Position numbers and translations under genes: made by a program. From the NCBI RefSeq assembly GCF_947855115.1, contig NZ_CANTZW010000001.1, positions 349,994-413,993 of the forward strand: a stretch of DNA of 64,000 nucleotides. The letters run 5' to 3'. The notes beneath the pieces were generated by a model. That model was not told the origin of the DNA and ran no database searches. It worked only from the letters and a program-made list of their open reading frames with translations. This DNA comes from an uncultured Parabacteroides sp. Its GTDB lineage: Bacteria; Bacteroidota; Bacteroidia; Bacteroidales; Tannerellaceae. Below are positions 43,429 through 52,854 of the stretch, piece by piece. Positions within the stretch are counted from its first letter, which is position 1. Each line of letters opens with the position of its first letter.

Positions 43429-44352
43429 TTATTTATTAACTCGATACTTTTCATTGCCGTTCACCAAGAAATCCACGATCTGCTTGGCGGCTGCGATACC
43501 GGCGTTGATATTCGCCTCGGCTGTCTGGGCCCCCATCTTTTTCGGGGTACTGAAATAACGGCCGGCGTATTTCTCCACCAATTCCGCATGGATAGCGGGC
43601 ATGATATCTGTCAGGTACTTGAAGTCCGGACGCTCTTCCAGCATCTTCACGATGCCTGCCTCATCCATTACCTCCTTACGGGCCGTATTCACTACGATAG
43701 CACCTTTCGGCATAGAATTCATCAACTCGAAGTTGATAGAACCCTTGGTCTCGGCCGTAGCCGGGATATGCAAGGAGACGATTTGGCAAGCCTTGAACAA
43801 ATCGGCTGTAGAAGCCACCGCCTTCACGCCGTCAGCCTCGATCACGGATGCCGGGCAGAACGCATCGTAAGCGTAGACCTCCATACCGAAGCCTTTAGCG
43901 ATACGAGCCACGTTACGGCCCACGTTGCCATAAGCCAATATACCTAATTTCTTTCCTTTCAGTTCCGTGCCGGAAGTACCGTTATAGAAATTACGGACTC
44001 CGTACACCAACATCCCGAATACCAACTCAGCGACAGCGTTAGAGTTCTGTCCCGGCGTGTTCATCACGCATACCTTATGGGCGGTAGCCGCTTCTAAGTC
44101 TACGTTATCATAACCTGCCCCGGCACGAACCACGATCTTCAGATTCTTGGCGGCATCCAACACCTCCGCATCTACCTTATCGCTACGGATGATCACGGCA
44201 TCGGCATCCTTTACAGCGTCAAGCAATTGAGCCTTCTCCGTATATTTCTCTAAAAGGGCCAGCTCCATGCCGGCGGCTTCCACTACCTCACGGATACCTT
44301 TCACGGCAACCGCAGCGAAAGGCTTTTCTGTTGCTACTAATATCTTTGCCAT
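43429..44352 (-). CDS. serA: D-3-phosphoglycerate dehydrogenase (short form)
   Basis: 307 aa. First step of serine synthesis, oxidising 3-phosphoglycerate with NAD. Motifs: VRAGAGYDNVDLEAA, NAVAELVFGMLVYGVRN, Rossmann GILAYGNVGRNVARIAKGFGMEVYAYD, VNTARKEVMDE, and a late His in MPAIHAELVEKY. The C-terminal ACT domain of long SerA forms is absent, so serine feedback through ACT is not expected. Placed 105 bases after serC on the same strand, which supports the assignment over other D-2-hydroxyacid dehydrogenases. Confidence 0.93.
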   Translation of the reverse strand: MAKILVATEKPFAAVAVKGIREVVEAAGMELALLEKYTEKAQLLDAVKDADAVIIRSDKVDAEVLDAAKNLKIVVRAGAGYDNVDLEAATAHKVCVMNTPGQNSNAVAELVFGMLVYGVRNFYNGTSGTELKGKKLGILAYGNVGRNVARIAKGFGMEVYAYDAFCPASVIEADGVKAVASTADLFKACQIVSLHIPATAETKGSINFELMNSMPKGAIVVNTARKEVMDEAGIVKMLEERPDFKYLTDIMPAIHAELVEKYAGRYFSTPKKMGAQTAEANINAGIAAAKQIVDFLVNGNEKYRVNK

Positions 44353-44457
44353 AAAATTATCAATCTATATTCTTGATCTATGAGTCATGACTCACGAACA
44401 ATATCACGGTCATACCCCGGGATCAGAAATCATGACCCATAAATCAGAAATGAATTA

Positions 44458-45525
44458 TTAATGTTGTTTCTCGAACTCTCTCATACAAGCGACCAAGGCC
44501 TCTACGCTACTCTTCGGCATAGCATTATAAAGAGACGCACGGAATCCTCCCACGGAACGGTGACCTTTGATACCTACCATACCGGCGGCGGCGGCGTACT
44601 TGCTGAACTCATCCTCCAGCTCCTTATACTCTTCATTCATCACGAAGCAAACGTTCATGATAGAGCGGTCTTCCACGGCAGCCGTTCCGCAGAACAACTT
44701 ATTGCGGTCGATCTCATCATAAAGTATGGTAGCGTTCTCCACGTCTTTCTTCTCCATAGCGGCGATACCTCCTTGCTCCTTGTACCATTTCAACGTCTGC
44801 AACGCAGCGTAAATCGGCAACACGGGAGGTGTGTTGAACATGGAGTCTTTGTCGATATGCGTTTTATAGTTCAGCATCGTGGGAATCGGACGGTCTACAT
44901 GGCCCAAGGCATCCACACGCACGATCGCCAAGGTAACGCCCGCCGGAGCCAAGTTCTTTTGTGCCCCCGCATAGATCAGGTCGTATTTAGACACGTCTAT
45001 CGGACGGGAGAATATGTCGGATGACATATCGCATACCAAGCGTTGCTTCACGTCCGGGTCTTTACGGGTCTCGGTACCGTAAATCGTGTTGTTAGACGTA
45101 TAATGGAAATAATCCGCATCGTCGGCGATCGCATAGCCTTTCGGGATATAGGAATAGTTCTTATCTTTCGAAGAAGCTACAACCTCCACCTCTCCGAACA
45201 ACTTAGCTTCCTTAATAGCCTTGGATGCCCATGTACCGGTATCCAGATAAGAAGCCTTCTTGTTCAGTAAATTATAGGGAGCCATGCAGAACTGCATACT
45301 GGCGCCACCACCTAGGAAAACGACTTCATAGCCTGCCGGAACATCCAGTAATTCCTTGATCAACGCACGTGCCTCGTCGTTTACGGCTACAAACTCCTTA
45401 CTTCTATGAGAGATCTCAAGAAGTGATAACCCCATACCCGCAAAATTTTCTACCGCAGCAGCCGTATTCTTAATCGTATACTCGCTCAGGATAGAAGGAC
45501 CTGCATAAAAATTGTGCTTCTTCAT
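44458..45525 (-). CDS. serC: Phosphoserine aminotransferase
   Basis: 355 aa. PLP enzyme that turns 3-phosphohydroxypyruvate into phosphoserine. Starts [30 protein letters not shown] binds phosphate and [20 protein letters not shown] contains the Schiff-base Lys; [17 protein letters not shown] closes the active site. First gene of a serC-serA-DUF1015 run. A -7 match (TATTTTTG) lies upstream at 45573-45580. The final pathway enzyme, serB, is not in the window. Confidence 0.96.
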   Translation of the reverse strand: MKKHNFYAGPSILSEYTIKNTAAAVENFAGMGLSLLEISHRSKEFVAVNDEARALIKELLDVPAGYEVVFLGGGASMQFCMAPYNLLNKKASYLDTGTWASKAIKEAKLFGEVEVVASSKDKNYSYIPKGYAIADDADYFHYTSNNTIYGTETRKDPDVKQRLVCDMSSDIFSRPIDVSKYDLIYAGAQKNLAPAGVTLAIVRVDALGHVDRPIPTMLNYKTHIDKDSMFNTPPVLPIYAALQTLKWYKEQGGIAAMEKKDVENATILYDEIDRNKLFCGTAAVEDRSIMNVCFVMNEEYKELEDEFSKYAAAAGMVGIKGHRSVGGFRASLYNAMPKSSVEALVACMREFEKQH

Positions 45526-45712
45526 ACCAATGTCTTTTTAGAATGTTATTATAAATAAAGTAACTACTTTCTCAAAAATAGGCGGCTAAAGTAATCAATT
45601 AATTGAAAATTGAAAACTAAAAAAACGAAATTATTATCATAAAGATGACATTTCGCCCCATTTTATTACTTTCCTCCACCTTTTCCGGCTTTCAATTATC
45701 AAATTTCAAATC

Positions 45713-46984
45713 CTAGAATCGTTCTCCCCAAAGGTGTCTCATCTGGTCGACCAGCTTGCGCTCGGCCGGATTTTCCTGTCCTTTCCACAAACGCTCGTTC
45801 AATATTTCTTTCGGAAGGTACTCCTGCCTTACGAAATGGTTCTCGTAATCGTGCGCATACTTGTATTCCTTACCATAATCCAACTCTGCCATCAACCGGG
45901 TCGGCGCATTGCGTAAATGCAGTGGCACAGGTAGGTTACCTGTCCGGTTAACAAGTTCCAACGCATCGTTGATCGCTTTATAAGCCGAATTACTTTTCGG
46001 GCTGCAAGCCAGGTAAACGGTAGTCTCGGCCAAGATGATCCGGCCCTCCGGCCAACCAATCTTCTTCAAAGAGTCGAAACAGGCGTTCGCCAACAAAAGC
46101 GCGTTCGGGTTCGCCAACCCGATATCTTCCGAGGCAGAGATCACCAACCGCCGTGCGATAAACTCAGGGTCTTCTCCACCGGCCACCATCCGGGCAAGCC
46201 AATAGATAGCACCATCGGGATCGCTTCCCCGGATCGATTTGATAAAAGCAGAGATGATATCGTAATGCATCTCTCCTCCCTTATCATAAGCCGCGGGATT
46301 CTCTTGCAATCGTTCTACCACTTTCGCATCCGTAATCTCTATATCGCCAACTTCTTCCGCAGCTACTACCAGCTCCAGTATATTCAACAACTTCCTAGCA
46401 TCACCCCCGGAATAACGCAACATGGCATCGCTCTCCGTCAACTTGATGTTTTTCTCTTTCAGGATAACGTCCTCCGCAATCGCCTTGCGCAATAGCGTGA
46501 GCAGGTCTTCCTTATCCAACGATTTCAATACATACACCTGGCAACGGGATAATAATGGACGGATCACCTCGAACGAGGGATTTTCCGTTGTCGCCCCGAT
46601 CAGTGTCACGACTCCCGTCTCTACGGCGTTCAGCAACGAATCTTGCTGCGACTTACTGAAGCGGTGTATCTCATCAATAAACAATATCGGCGATACCGTA
46701 TTGAAGAAGTGGTTACTCTTGGCCTTTTCTATCACGTCTCGCACGTCTTTCACGCCTGAACTGATCGCACTTAACGTATAAAAGGGCGCATCCAACTTAT
46801 TCGCTATGATTTGCGCCAGGGTGGTCTTCCCCACTCCCGGAGGCCCCCACAATATAAAAGAAGGGACTCGTCCCGCATCAATCATCTTCCTCAACACGGC
46901 TCCTTGACCTACAAGGTGCTTCTGTCCGATATAATCATCCAACGTCTTCGGACGTAATCTTTCTGCTAATGGCTGACTCATCAT
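45713..46984 (-). CDS. rarA: Replication-associated recombination ATPase
   Basis: 423 aa. RarA/MgsA, a clamp-loader-like AAA ATPase that acts at stalled forks. Motifs: RPKTLDDYIGQKHLVG, Walker A GPPGVGKTTLAQ, Walker B ILFIDEIHRFSKSQQDSLL, sensor 1 LIGATTENPSFEV, and the C-terminal tetramerisation region from about 250 (ISAFIKSIRGSDPDGAIYWLARM). The first two codons are tandem ATGs. Stand-alone gene. Confidence 0.97.
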   Translation of the reverse strand: MMSQPLAERLRPKTLDDYIGQKHLVGQGAVLRKMIDAGRVPSFILWGPPGVGKTTLAQIIANKLDAPFYTLSAISSGVKDVRDVIEKAKSNHFFNTVSPILFIDEIHRFSKSQQDSLLNAVETGVVTLIGATTENPSFEVIRPLLSRCQVYVLKSLDKEDLLTLLRKAIAEDVILKEKNIKLTESDAMLRYSGGDARKLLNILELVVAAEEVGDIEITDAKVVERLQENPAAYDKGGEMHYDIISAFIKSIRGSDPDGAIYWLARMVAGGEDPEFIARRLVISASEDIGLANPNALLLANACFDSLKKIGWPEGRIILAETTVYLACSPKSNSAYKAINDALELVNRTGNLPVPLHLRNAPTRLMAELDYGKEYKYAHDYENHFVRQEYLPKEILNERLWKGQENPAERKLVDQMRHLWGERF

Positions 46985-47235
46985 GGAAGCAAAAGTCGGA
47001 TATTTTATTTACTTTTCAAAGGATAAGCGAAGAAATTTATCCGGCAAAAAGGATGTTAAGCAACAGAAATTTACGTCAAAATGAAAGAACAATCCTTTGC
47101 GATACGCCAGCTAACCCGCATATACATGACATTTTGATAATACCATCTCCTAGCATTCCGTATTTATCCCAGCCTTTTCATCCAGAACTTTTAACGATTT
47201 CTTTCCGGCTGCTCCTCCTTTCCTTCCTATGGAAG

Positions 47236-47301
47236 CGACCTTCCACCATCCGCTGGACGGTCATCTACCAACTAGTGGATGATTTTCCTACGGATGGTGG
47301 T
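47236..47301. repeat. Weak three-unit 22-bp array
   Basis: Units 47236-47257, 47258-47279 and 47280-47301. Units 1 and 2 match at 15 of 22 positions; unit 3 matches at 10-11. TGGA/TGGT recurs at exact 22-base steps (47254, 47276, 47298). The inverted halves CCACCATCCG (47243-47252) and CGGATGGTGG (47291-47300) give overall dyad symmetry. Weaker than the other arrays. Confidence 0.45.
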
Positions 47302-47390
47302 GATCTACGCTTCCTTATAAAATCGACAAAACGACTTGAGGAAACCGGTTGAAGCAGCAACAGAAATGATAAGATACAGGGATAAAAAAA

Positions 47391-47420
47391 GGATGCCTCT
47401 CCGTAAAAAGAGAAGCATCC
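47391..47420 (-). terminator. Terminator after the first susD
   Basis: GGATGCCTCTC (47391-47401) pairs with GAGAAGCATCC (47410-47420) with one G-U pair; on the minus strand seven T residues follow. Confidence 0.85.
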
Positions 47421-47446
47421 CTATACATTATATTATATATGCCAGA

Positions 47447-48931
47447 TTAGTTAGCTCCACCGGCCCACCATACCTTATCGCTATAGATATAATATCCATC
47501 GCCATAAGCTTCCTTGATGTTCGGGTTGCCCAGCACGGCGCTGTTAGCGTAAGGCAAACGATACGGGAAACGGTTGATGCCGCTTTGCGTATTGTTCGGG
47601 TTGGTCAGGTTAATGTAAGACTCTCCCATAGCCTCCAAACGGCGAAGGTCATTATAAGTCTCTACCTGCTCGTCTACACATTGAGCCACATATTTCTGCT
47701 CAAACAACGTCTTCAAGGTCGGAGTACCTAGCGACTCCGCAAAGGTAGCCGCATCTGCGCTACCGTCTTCGCCGAAGAAGCTATAAATATCCGATATGGA
47801 AGACTTCACCGCTGTTTGGAAAGCCTCCGTAGCATCTTCTCCGCTACGCAGTTGTGTCTCGGCCAAGATGAAATAAAGCTCTGACTCGCTAAACAAATGG
47901 ATAGGTTGAGAACCTAACATAAGCCACTCGGGAAACGCATAATACGGCTCACCCGTGGAGGAGTTATAAAGTACCGTAAGCTGAGAAATTTCAGTGTCGC
48001 CCGGATTGTAAGCCTCTCCAAGGTCGTAGGTGTAAAAGCCCAGACGAGGGTCATTATTCGCTTTCATCAAATTAGCCACAGTGTTGGATGACAGAGTATA
48101 ACTACGGCTCATGAAGAACGCATACCAAGGGTTATCGCAAGTCACTCCGTTAAACTCGCGGATAGAAGCTCCCTTGAATCCTAGCTCTACAGCTTTCTGT
48201 GCGGCAGCCTTAACATCTTTCAATACCTCCGGCTCGACAGCCAACTTATGCAACAAATAACGAGCTTTCAAACTATAGGCAAACGCCTTCCACTGATTCA
48301 AGTCGCCATTGAACACGATATCCTGATTCTGTACGGATGCTAAGTCCGCTCCTTTATCCAGATTCTCGATAGCGCTATCCAACGTAGCCAAGATACCGGC
48401 ATAGACATCCTTCTGAGAGTCTAGCTTCGGCTGCAAATTCTCCAGTCCCTTCAAAGCTTCGCTGTAAGGGATATCACCGTGCATATCGGTCAGGATACCA
48501 AAGTTCAACGCCTCCAATATCTGGGCGATACCCAGCAAATCGTACTGGCCGATGTTTCCCGGTACCTCATTCTCAATCTTCGAGATGATCTGGCGAATGT
48601 TGTTCAAGTTTCCGTAAACCGAGTTCCAAGTATTGTTGAATGTCGTAGAAGCAGCCCACTCGATCGGGTCGCGTAGCTCCGCTTTCATCAACTGGTTGTT
48701 GCCGACACCGATCTCTTGCTCCGTCAACGAAGATATATAGAAGGAATAATCTCCGGAGACAGCGCTATACCCCGTATTCATGATAGCCTCGCTTAATTGC
48801 AGGTAAGCCGGTACATTATCCGGGGCCGGATGCTCGTTATCTTTATTGATAGTGTCTAATGTATCTTCTGAACAAGCCGAGAAACCCAAAAGAGCCACCG
48901 ACAAGGCAATGAATATATTTTTCTTCTTCAT
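47447..48931 (-). CDS. susD: SusD/RagB-family nutrient-binding lipoprotein (pair 1)
   Basis: 494 aa. Lipoprotein signal with lipobox LLGFSACS, so surface-exposed. SusD-like_2 type: helical TPR-like fold, with INPNxxxP-type N terminus (NKDNEHPAPDNVPAYL), EALNFGILTDMHGDIPYSEAL, NGDLNQWKAFAYSLKARYLL and LMLGSQPIHLFSESELYFILAETQLRSG. It caps the neighbouring SusC channel, which ends 27 bases upstream. Ligand unknown; this SusD subclass often handles proteins or peptides as well as glycans. Confidence 0.94.
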   Translation of the reverse strand: MKKKNIFIALSVALLGFSACSEDTLDTINKDNEHPAPDNVPAYLQLSEAIMNTGYSAVSGDYSFYISSLTEQEIGVGNNQLMKAELRDPIEWAASTTFNNTWNSVYGNLNNIRQIISKIENEVPGNIGQYDLLGIAQILEALNFGILTDMHGDIPYSEALKGLENLQPKLDSQKDVYAGILATLDSAIENLDKGADLASVQNQDIVFNGDLNQWKAFAYSLKARYLLHKLAVEPEVLKDVKAAAQKAVELGFKGASIREFNGVTCDNPWYAFFMSRSYTLSSNTVANLMKANNDPRLGFYTYDLGEAYNPGDTEISQLTVLYNSSTGEPYYAFPEWLMLGSQPIHLFSESELYFILAETQLRSGEDATEAFQTAVKSSISDIYSFFGEDGSADAATFAESLGTPTLKTLFEQKYVAQCVDEQVETYNDLRRLEAMGESYINLTNPNNTQSGINRFPYRLPYANSAVLGNPNIKEAYGDGYYIYSDKVWWAGGAN

Positions 48932-48958
48932 AATTGAAATCTATCTATTATAACATGT

Positions 48959-51900
48959 TTAGAAAGTTAATGTAAGGCCAGCGCCGTAGCTAGAGGTATT
49001 CGGGATAGAGAAACGCTCGAAATAACCACTCATGTTGTTGTTACCTTGAGACGATTCCGGGTCGAAGTTAGGCAAAGCGGACCAGATCAAAATATTACGT
49101 GCAAAACCATATACAGAAACGTCTACGCCGGCGATCTTCGGTAATTGATAAGTCAACGTCAAATCACGCAATTTCACGAACGACGTGCTATAAATACCAG
49201 ACTCCGTCACGTTATAGTAAGCCATATAGTAATCCTGCTTGCTTACCTCAACCTCGTTTCTCTCGCCAGTTGCCTCATCGATACCGTCTACCACCATCGT
49301 TCCCTCGTGGTAAGGCAAAGATTCCTTAGTAGCACCAAAGTAGTTCATGGTCATGTTCGTACCGTGGTACATTTTACCTCCTTGCTGCCAGCTCCAAGTA
49401 GTAGACAATGAGAGTCGTTTATAACGGCCTCCCAAGTTGATACCTGTCGTGAAATCCGGAGAGCAAGCACCTAGGTCGCGGCTATCGCCCGTACCTTGGG
49501 GCAGACCGTTCATCAACAATAAGTTGCCAGCATCATCACGCTTGAAGGCTATACCATAGATATTCGGATAAGTAGTTCCCGCCTGCGCACGTACCTGCGG
49601 CTCAACGAAACCACCCAACATAATAGACTCAACACCCGGAGCCAACTCTATTACCTCGTTCTTGATGCGAGTGAGGTTGATACCCAAGGTCAAATCGAAA
49701 TCTTTCGATTGCAGGATAGCGGCGTTGATCGATAACTCGTGGGATTGCGTACGCATCTTACCTGCGTTCGTCAACATTTCCTGATAACCCGTAGATCCGT
49801 CCATCGGAACAGCGAAGATCTGGTCTGTCACGTTCTGCAAGCTATAGGTATATTCCACTTTCAAACGGTTGTTGAAGAAATAAAGATCCGTACCGGCCTC
49901 CCAGTTTGAGGTATTCTGAGGCTTCAAGTCATCATCGTACACCCGGTAATAGGGAACAAAAGTAGATATACCGCTAGGCAACGGATAAGATACAGGCGTA
50001 TACCCGTAGAAACCACCGCCATAAGAAGGTGTATAATAGTAATTCTGATAATAAGAACCAGCTTGTCCTACCTGAGCGAAAGAACCGCGCAACTTACCGT
50101 AGCTCAACACGTTGTTGCCTTGAAAAGCAGGTAACTGAGTAAATTCCCATCCCAATGATACAGAAGGATAGAAGAAGCTGCGGCTACCGCGGGGCATCGT
50201 TGATACGTAGTCGTTACGTCCGGTCACGGTAAGATACAACTGATCTCTCCAAGAAGCGGATATACTACCGAAGAAACCAACGGTACGCTCTTGACGAGTG
50301 TATTCGCTAGCGGTCAAAGAGGTAGAGTTTCCGATCGTAGGGAAGCCAGAGAAGTTAAAATTACTACCGTAATAGTCCCAGTTACGGATATTCTCGTGGT
50401 TAACCTCGTTTCCTAAAATCACGTTCAAGCCCCACTCCTCATCGTAACCGAAACGACCATCGAAGTTGATGGTAAACAAGTTATTGAACACATTATGCTG
50501 CGTACCGTAATTCCTGATGTCGCCATTTTGAAGCGAGGAGGTACTACCCACCTCGTGAATATCCCGGTAATCGGAAGTCCACAAGTCCAAACCTGCCTGC
50601 TCGCGGAACTTCAAGGTCATATTGTCTCCCCAGTTCAACTTCGGCTGGAACTCGGCATAAGCATTACCAAACATACGGTTGGTATGTTGGCTATACTCGT
50701 TATTCTCAGACCACCAATAAGGATTCACGAAGCTCAAGCTACGGAACAGGATTTGCTGCGTGACATCTCCCGGCACGTGGCTAGGTATGCCTTTCAGGTC
50801 ATACTCGCCCGGAGCGGAGTAAACCACGTTCATGATACCATCGTTGGCTCCCGGAGCAGAAGTGATCTTGCTAGAAGAGTAGTTTGCGGAAAAACCAGTC
50901 GTCCATTGATCATTGATCTTCCAGTCTACCAAACCGCGAGCTCCCCAACGATCCATACCCGTCGAAGGAATGATACCATCTTGATGCGAGTTATTAACAC
51001 CGAACGAATAGTTGACACCATTAACACTCTGAGAGATATTCACGTTCGTATTCTCTGTGAAGCCTGTACCAAGGAAATCGCCTACGTTATCATAAATCTG
51101 CGGTGTAGTCCAAGGATCTAGCCCAGCTTGCGCACGCTGCGGGTTGTAATATTTACCCGACTGCATGCCATACTGCCGCGTATAATCATTATCTACATTT
51201 CCACCATATTTGGAGTCGTTAGGCAGATCGGTGATCTTGGGTCCCCACGTCATAGAGGAAGTTGGATTATAGGCATCGACACCATCACCTTGCGCATAGA
51301 TATTCTGGCGCTCAAATTTACGAGACACACGCTGCGCGCTCAAGTTCGTAGAAACCGTGACAGTCGGACGGCCTTGCGCATTCTTCGAGCCACGTTTTGT
51401 CGTGATAACGATCACACCATTAGACGCACGGATACCATAGAGAGCGGAAGCCGCCTGACCTTTCAATACGTTGATTGATTCTATATCTTCCGGATTGATA
51501 TCGATACTACGATCTGAGTAATTCGCACCACTCACGGAATTACCCGTATCAAAATCGGCAGAAGTATTGATAGGCATACCATCTACCACATATAGAGGTT
51601 GGTTATTACCATCGAAAGAACGAGCACCACGAATAACAATTTGTGAGGAAGCACCCGGGGCACCGGAAGATTGACGAACATCCACACCTGTCAATTTACC
51701 TTGAATCGCATTCGCTAAAGAAGTTGTTCCACTTTTACTTAATTGGTCTGATTTCAAATCTTGAGCCGCATAACCCAATGCCTTACGATCACGCTTGATA
51801 CCCATGGCGGTTACCACAACCTCGTCCAGATTCTGGGTATCGCTCTTTAACACAACATTCAATGTCGGCGCAACCCCGACTTCTTGCGATTTCATACCGA

Positions 51901-52126
51901 TATATGAAATCACCAATTGCTTGCCGTTCGAAGGGACATCCAGTAAAAAATTACCATCAAAGTCTGTTACCGTACCCACGTTCGTCCCTTTTACGATAAT
52001 AGAGGCGCCGATCACCGGCTCACCATCTTCTCCGATTACCTTACCAGTAACCTTCGAAGTCTGTGCTGAAACCACACCTGCGCTTAACGCAAGAAATAGT
52101 AACACAGAAGTCAACTTTTTCTTCAT
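48959..52126 (-). CDS. susC: SusC/RagA-family TonB-dependent transporter (pair 1)
   Basis: 1055 aa from the ATG at 52126; a GTG two codons earlier is less likely. Signal peptide (1-21, ending VVSAQ), CarboxypepD_reg-like domain (about 25-100), TonB box region QNLDEVVVTAMG, plug (about 110-235, with PLYVVDGMPI and IESINVLKGQAASALYGIRASNGVIVITTK), then a 22-strand-type barrel ending GAGLTLTF. The first 48 codons and the leader are almost identical to those of the divergent susC at 52710, while the rest differs. The position matching the other gene's promoter (about 52249-52260) has only a degenerate -7 sequence. Confidence 0.95.
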   Translation of the reverse strand: MKKKLTSVLLFLALSAGVVSAQTSKVTGKVIGEDGEPVIGASIIVKGTNVGTVTDFDGNFLLDVPSNGKQLVISYIGMKSQEVGVAPTLNVVLKSDTQNLDEVVVTAMGIKRDRKALGYAAQDLKSDQLSKSGTTSLANAIQGKLTGVDVRQSSGAPGASSQIVIRGARSFDGNNQPLYVVDGMPINTSADFDTGNSVSGANYSDRSIDINPEDIESINVLKGQAASALYGIRASNGVIVITTKRGSKNAQGRPTVTVSTNLSAQRVSRKFERQNIYAQGDGVDAYNPTSSMTWGPKITDLPNDSKYGGNVDNDYTRQYGMQSGKYYNPQRAQAGLDPWTTPQIYDNVGDFLGTGFTENTNVNISQSVNGVNYSFGVNNSHQDGIIPSTGMDRWGARGLVDWKINDQWTTGFSANYSSSKITSAPGANDGIMNVVYSAPGEYDLKGIPSHVPGDVTQQILFRSLSFVNPYWWSENNEYSQHTNRMFGNAYAEFQPKLNWGDNMTLKFREQAGLDLWTSDYRDIHEVGSTSSLQNGDIRNYGTQHNVFNNLFTINFDGRFGYDEEWGLNVILGNEVNHENIRNWDYYGSNFNFSGFPTIGNSTSLTASEYTRQERTVGFFGSISASWRDQLYLTVTGRNDYVSTMPRGSRSFFYPSVSLGWEFTQLPAFQGNNVLSYGKLRGSFAQVGQAGSYYQNYYYTPSYGGGFYGYTPVSYPLPSGISTFVPYYRVYDDDLKPQNTSNWEAGTDLYFFNNRLKVEYTYSLQNVTDQIFAVPMDGSTGYQEMLTNAGKMRTQSHELSINAAILQSKDFDLTLGINLTRIKNEVIELAPGVESIMLGGFVEPQVRAQAGTTYPNIYGIAFKRDDAGNLLLMNGLPQGTGDSRDLGACSPDFTTGINLGGRYKRLSLSTTWSWQQGGKMYHGTNMTMNYFGATKESLPYHEGTMVVDGIDEATGERNEVEVSKQDYYMAYYNVTESGIYSTSFVKLRDLTLTYQLPKIAGVDVSVYGFARNILIWSALPNFDPESSQGNNNMSGYFERFSIPNTSSYGAGLTLTF

Positions 52127-52213
52127 AAACACACTTATTTATTAACTATACACTAAAAATGCTCTTCTATACCTGGAAGATTTGCCAGACAGAGTTCCCG
52201 CAGAACTCTCCAT
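51982..52213. repeat. Left arm of the susC inverted repeat
   Basis: Reverse complement of 52624-52854. It covers the leader, signal-peptide and first 48 codons of susC 1. From the shared TAGAAGAGCAT motif to the inner coding end I count seven substitutions (all synonymous within the coding part) and one single-base indel; a block of about 25 bases in the leader is more diverged. Confidence 0.85.
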
Positions 52214-52623
52214 ACCTTCTAGTGTTTACTTGCTATAAGATATTCCGACGCAATAAGGGTATAACATTTGCTTCAACATCAGTGGAATTTGAGAAAAGAG
52301 AGAAAGACCTGGTATCTCATATTAAGTTGACATCGTGCCTGCAACACATATTCCTTTTGTGCGTATTGTGATAAATTAAGATAAAAATAAAATTTTTTCA
52401 TCTATCAAAAAGGAATAATACTTAGGAGTCGACTTCTTAAAATAGATCATAATAATGTTTATAGAGTTGTCTAAAATGGGGTAGATTGTTTCAAATTGAC
52501 AATTTTAACAGTTAAGAAAATAAAGAAAATTCACCAAGCTAATAATAAATTATTGTTTTTTCCGACATAATTTATACTTTTGCAACCGTTTTTCATTTAA
52601 TGGGTATGTCGTAAAACATAAAA
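52214..52623. other. 410-base spacer between the susC inverted-repeat arms
   Basis: A/T-rich, no gene; small frames here are short and unlike proteins. Near the right arm is a good plus-strand promoter (52552-52582). At the mirror position near the left arm the minus strand reads TTATTGCG preceded by TACCC, a poor match to TAnnTTTG. If the segment inverted, the strong promoter would face susC 1 instead of susC 2. Confidence 0.6.
52552..52582 (+). promoter_or_regulatory. Promoter of susC 2
   Basis: ATTG (52552-52555) and TACTTTTG (52575-52582), 19 bases apart, match the Bacteroidota -33/-7 pattern. The transcript would start near 52589, giving a leader of about 120 bases containing the hairpin GAGTTC (52629-52634) with GAACTC (52640-52645), a hairpin also present in the susC 1 leader. 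Confidence 0.65.
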
Positions 52624-52854
52624 ATGGAGAGTTCTGCGGGAACTCCGTCTGATAGATCACTCAAATAGAAGAGCATTTTTTAGTGTATAGTTAATAAATA
52701 AGTGTGTTTATGAAGAAAAAGTTGACTTCTGTGTTACTATTCCTCGCATTGAGCGCAGGCGTGGTTTCAGCACAGACTTCGAAGGTTACCGGTAAGGTAA
52801 TCGGAGAAGATGGCGAGCCGGTGATCGGCGCCTCTATTATCGTAAAAGGGACGA
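52624..52854. repeat. Right arm of the susC inverted repeat
   Basis: Inverted copy of 51982-52213. It begins ATGGAGAGTTCTGCGGGAAC in the leader and ends in codon 48 of susC 2, after which the two genes diverge. Confidence 0.85.

Larger units (their letters stand above)
46985..47446. other. 462-base intergenic region between rarA and susD
   Basis: A 127-aa plus-strand frame (46969-47352) overlaps the rarA start, has no family resemblance and is rejected. The region holds a weak 22-bp-period array (47236-47301) with long imperfect dyad symmetry from GGAAGCG (47231) to CGCTTCC (47308-47314), and the susD terminator at 47391-47420. Nothing else recognised. Confidence 0.5.

Noticed and set aside
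44380..44455. Possible tandem repeat with TCATGAC and ATCAGAAAT motifs between serA and serC
   Set aside because: Recurrence intervals vary (20, 21, 25), so it does not fit the 22-bp arrays; probably drifted low-complexity sequence.
46969..47352. 127-aa plus-strand frame between rarA and susD
   Set aside because: Overlaps the rarA start, contains the 22-bp dyad array, and the translation shows no family pattern or start signal.
52159..52371. 70-aa plus-strand frame in the susC spacer
   Set aside because: Begins inside the inverted-repeat leader and has no counterpart on the other side; judged chance.
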